A stretch of 7,292 nucleotides of DNA. Origin: Verrucomicrobiota bacterium (GTDB taxonomy: Bacteria; Verrucomicrobiota; Verrucomicrobiia; Opitutales; Opitutaceae). The notes beneath the pieces were generated by a model. The model worked only from the letters and a program-made list of their open reading frames with translations. It was not told the DNA's origin and searched no databases. The DNA lies in contig JAEXPQ010000039.1 of the NCBI GenBank assembly GCA_023446735.1, forward strand, positions 1 to 7,292, in the 5' to 3' direction. The translations under genes and the position numbers were made by a program. Of this stretch, positions 6,181-7,292 are shown one piece after another; the first letter of the stretch is position 1; each line of letters begins with the position of its first letter.

Positions 6181-7292
6181 CTACACCGTGGCATGCTGGC
6201 GCCACTTCGCCAGCGCCTGCCCGGTGACTGACCGCGACTCGGCCAGGATGCCCTCCCGCGGGCCGGCGTAGATCAGTTCGCCGCCGGCGCGGCCGCCGCC
6301 GGGACCGAGGTCGATCAGCCAGTCGGCGAGGTTCATCACGTCGAGGTTGTGCTCGATCACGATGATCGTGTTGCCGGCGTCGCGCAGCTTGAAGAGCAGG
6401 TCGAGCAGCTTCTGCACGTCGACCCAGTGCAGCCCCGTCGTGGGCTCGTCGAGGATGTAGAGCGTGCGGCCCTGCTGGCGCTTGCTGAGCTCGAGCGAGA
6501 GCTTGAGCCGTTGCGCCTCGCCGCCGGAGAGCGTCGTGGCCGACTGGCCGAGCGCGAGGTAGCCGAGGCCGACCGCCTCCAGCGTGTCCAGAATCTCCAC
6601 CACGCGTGGGAAATTGCGGAAGAGCGTGCGCGCCTCGCTCACCGACATCGCGAGCACGTCGGCGATCGAGTAGCCGTGGAACCGGATCTCGAGCGTCTCG
6701 CGGTTGTAGCGCTGGCCGCGGCAACTCGGGCACTCGGTGTACGCGTCGGCCATGAACTGCATGTCGAGGCGGATCTGGCCGTCGCCCTGGCAGCGCTCGC
6801 AGCGGCCGCCGCGGGTGTTGAACGAGAAACGGTTCGCCTTGTAGCCGCGCACCTTTGCCAGCGGCACCTGCGCGTAGAGGTCGCGTAACCGGTCGAAGAG
6901 CTTCGTGAATGTCGCAGGGTTCGAACGCGGGCTGCGGCCGATCGGCTCCTGGTCGACCTGCACGACCTTGTCGAAGTGGTCGAAGCCCTCGATCGCCTTG
7001 TGCTTTCCTGGGATGATCTTGGCACCATTGAGCCGGCGCGCGGCGGCGGCGGCGAGCACATCGTTCACGAGCGTGCTCTTGCCCGAGCCGCTCACGCCGG
7101 TCACGCACGTGAACACGCCCACGGGGAACGCCGCGGTCACGTCGCGCAGGTTGTGCTCGCGCGCACCGCGCACGGTGAGCCAGCGGTCGTCGGCGGGATA
7201 ATCCTTCGCGTCCTTCGACACGCCCATCTTGCGCGCGAGAAACGGCCCGGTGGTCGACTTCGCCATCGGCGTGCGCATGCAATCGGCCGGCG
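6181..7292 (-). CDS. uvrA: UvrA excinuclease ABC subunit A, C-terminal ABC domain (5' end outside window)
   Basis: About 370 residues of the damage-recognition ATPase of nucleotide excision repair, which works with UvrB and UvrC in the cytoplasm. The frame stays open to the right edge, so the first roughly 570 or more residues are missing from view. Counting from the internal Met codon at 7278, I see WLTVRGAREHNLRDV, Walker A GVSGSGKS (61-68), the second zinc finger C160-x2-C163-x19-C183-x2-C186 inside GGRCERCQGDG, the PIGRSPRSNPATF insertion region, the ABC signature LSGGEAQRLKL (250-260), Walker B LYILDEP (273-279), and the switch histidine in VIEHNLDV (His310). All catalytic elements are present, so this half looks functional. 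The closing motif reads DLGPGGG where many UvrAs have DLGPEGG. The TAG stop is at 6181-6183. Whether this is the housekeeping UvrA, a second paralogue or a long tandem UvrA cannot be decided from the fragment. Confidence 0.95.
   Translation of the reverse strand, partial: PADCMRTPMAKSTTGPFLARKMGVSKDAKDYPADDRWLTVRGAREHNLRDVTAAFPVGVFTCVTGVSGSGKSTLVNDVLAAAAARRLNGAKIIPGKHKAIEGFDHFDKVVQVDQEPIGRSPRSNPATFTKLFDRLRDLYAQVPLAKVRGYKANRFSFNTRGGRCERCQGDGQIRLDMQFMADAYTECPSCRGQRYNRETLEIRFHGYSIADVLAMSVSEARTLFRNFPRVVEILDTLEAVGLGYLALGQSATTLSGGEAQRLKLSLELSKRQQGRTLYILDEPTTGLHWVDVQKLLDLLFKLRDAGNTIIVIEHNLDVMNLADWLIDLGPGGGRAGGELIYAGPREGILAESRSVTGQALAKWRQHATV

Noticed and set aside
6140..7282. A second long minus-strand frame overlapping uvrA.
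   Set aside because: It is an Arg/Ala/Pro-rich shadow, whereas the other minus frame carries all UvrA ATPase and zinc-finger motifs.

Overview
The window is GC-rich, with strong G/C preference at third codon positions, and looks like a Gram-negative chromosome. The style of the UvrA C-terminus, an outer-envelope DUF1329 gene and a short antitoxin-like ORF ending in an MDAGK motif remind me of Verrucomicrobiota (Opitutaceae-like). That placement comes from memory of family style, not from a search.

Left part (1-4755, plus strand): three co-oriented genes form an envelope-transport cassette. They are the C-terminal part of a DUF1329 protein (cut by the window's left edge), a signal-peptide-bearing Ycf48/BNR beta-propeller of seven blades, and an MMPL/RND-type transporter of 783 residues. 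The propeller and transporter genes overlap by four bases (ATGA), so they are probably translationally coupled. DUF1329 genes commonly sit beside a DUF1302 beta-barrel gene; if one exists here it lies upstream, outside the window. Together the three products suggest a machine that moves a hydrophobic molecule across or between the membranes. Its substrate cannot be read from the sequence. A 57-bp near-palindrome sits between the first two genes.

Middle part (4756-6030): an accessory-looking patch. A minus-strand ORF of about 68 codons resembles an orphan antitoxin. Divergent from it is a plus-strand DUF3800 gene with visibly lower G+C than its neighbours, ending in a strong intrinsic terminator whose stem lies inside the last codons.

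Right part (6031-7292): a short non-coding gap, then the C-terminal ABC domain of UvrA (excinuclease subunit) on the minus strand, running off the right edge. The DUF3800 gene and uvrA converge.

The most interesting items are the uncharacterised DUF1329/propeller/RND cassette with its one-sided proton-relay motif, the palindrome inside it, and the transferred-looking DUF3800 plus antitoxin-like pair.
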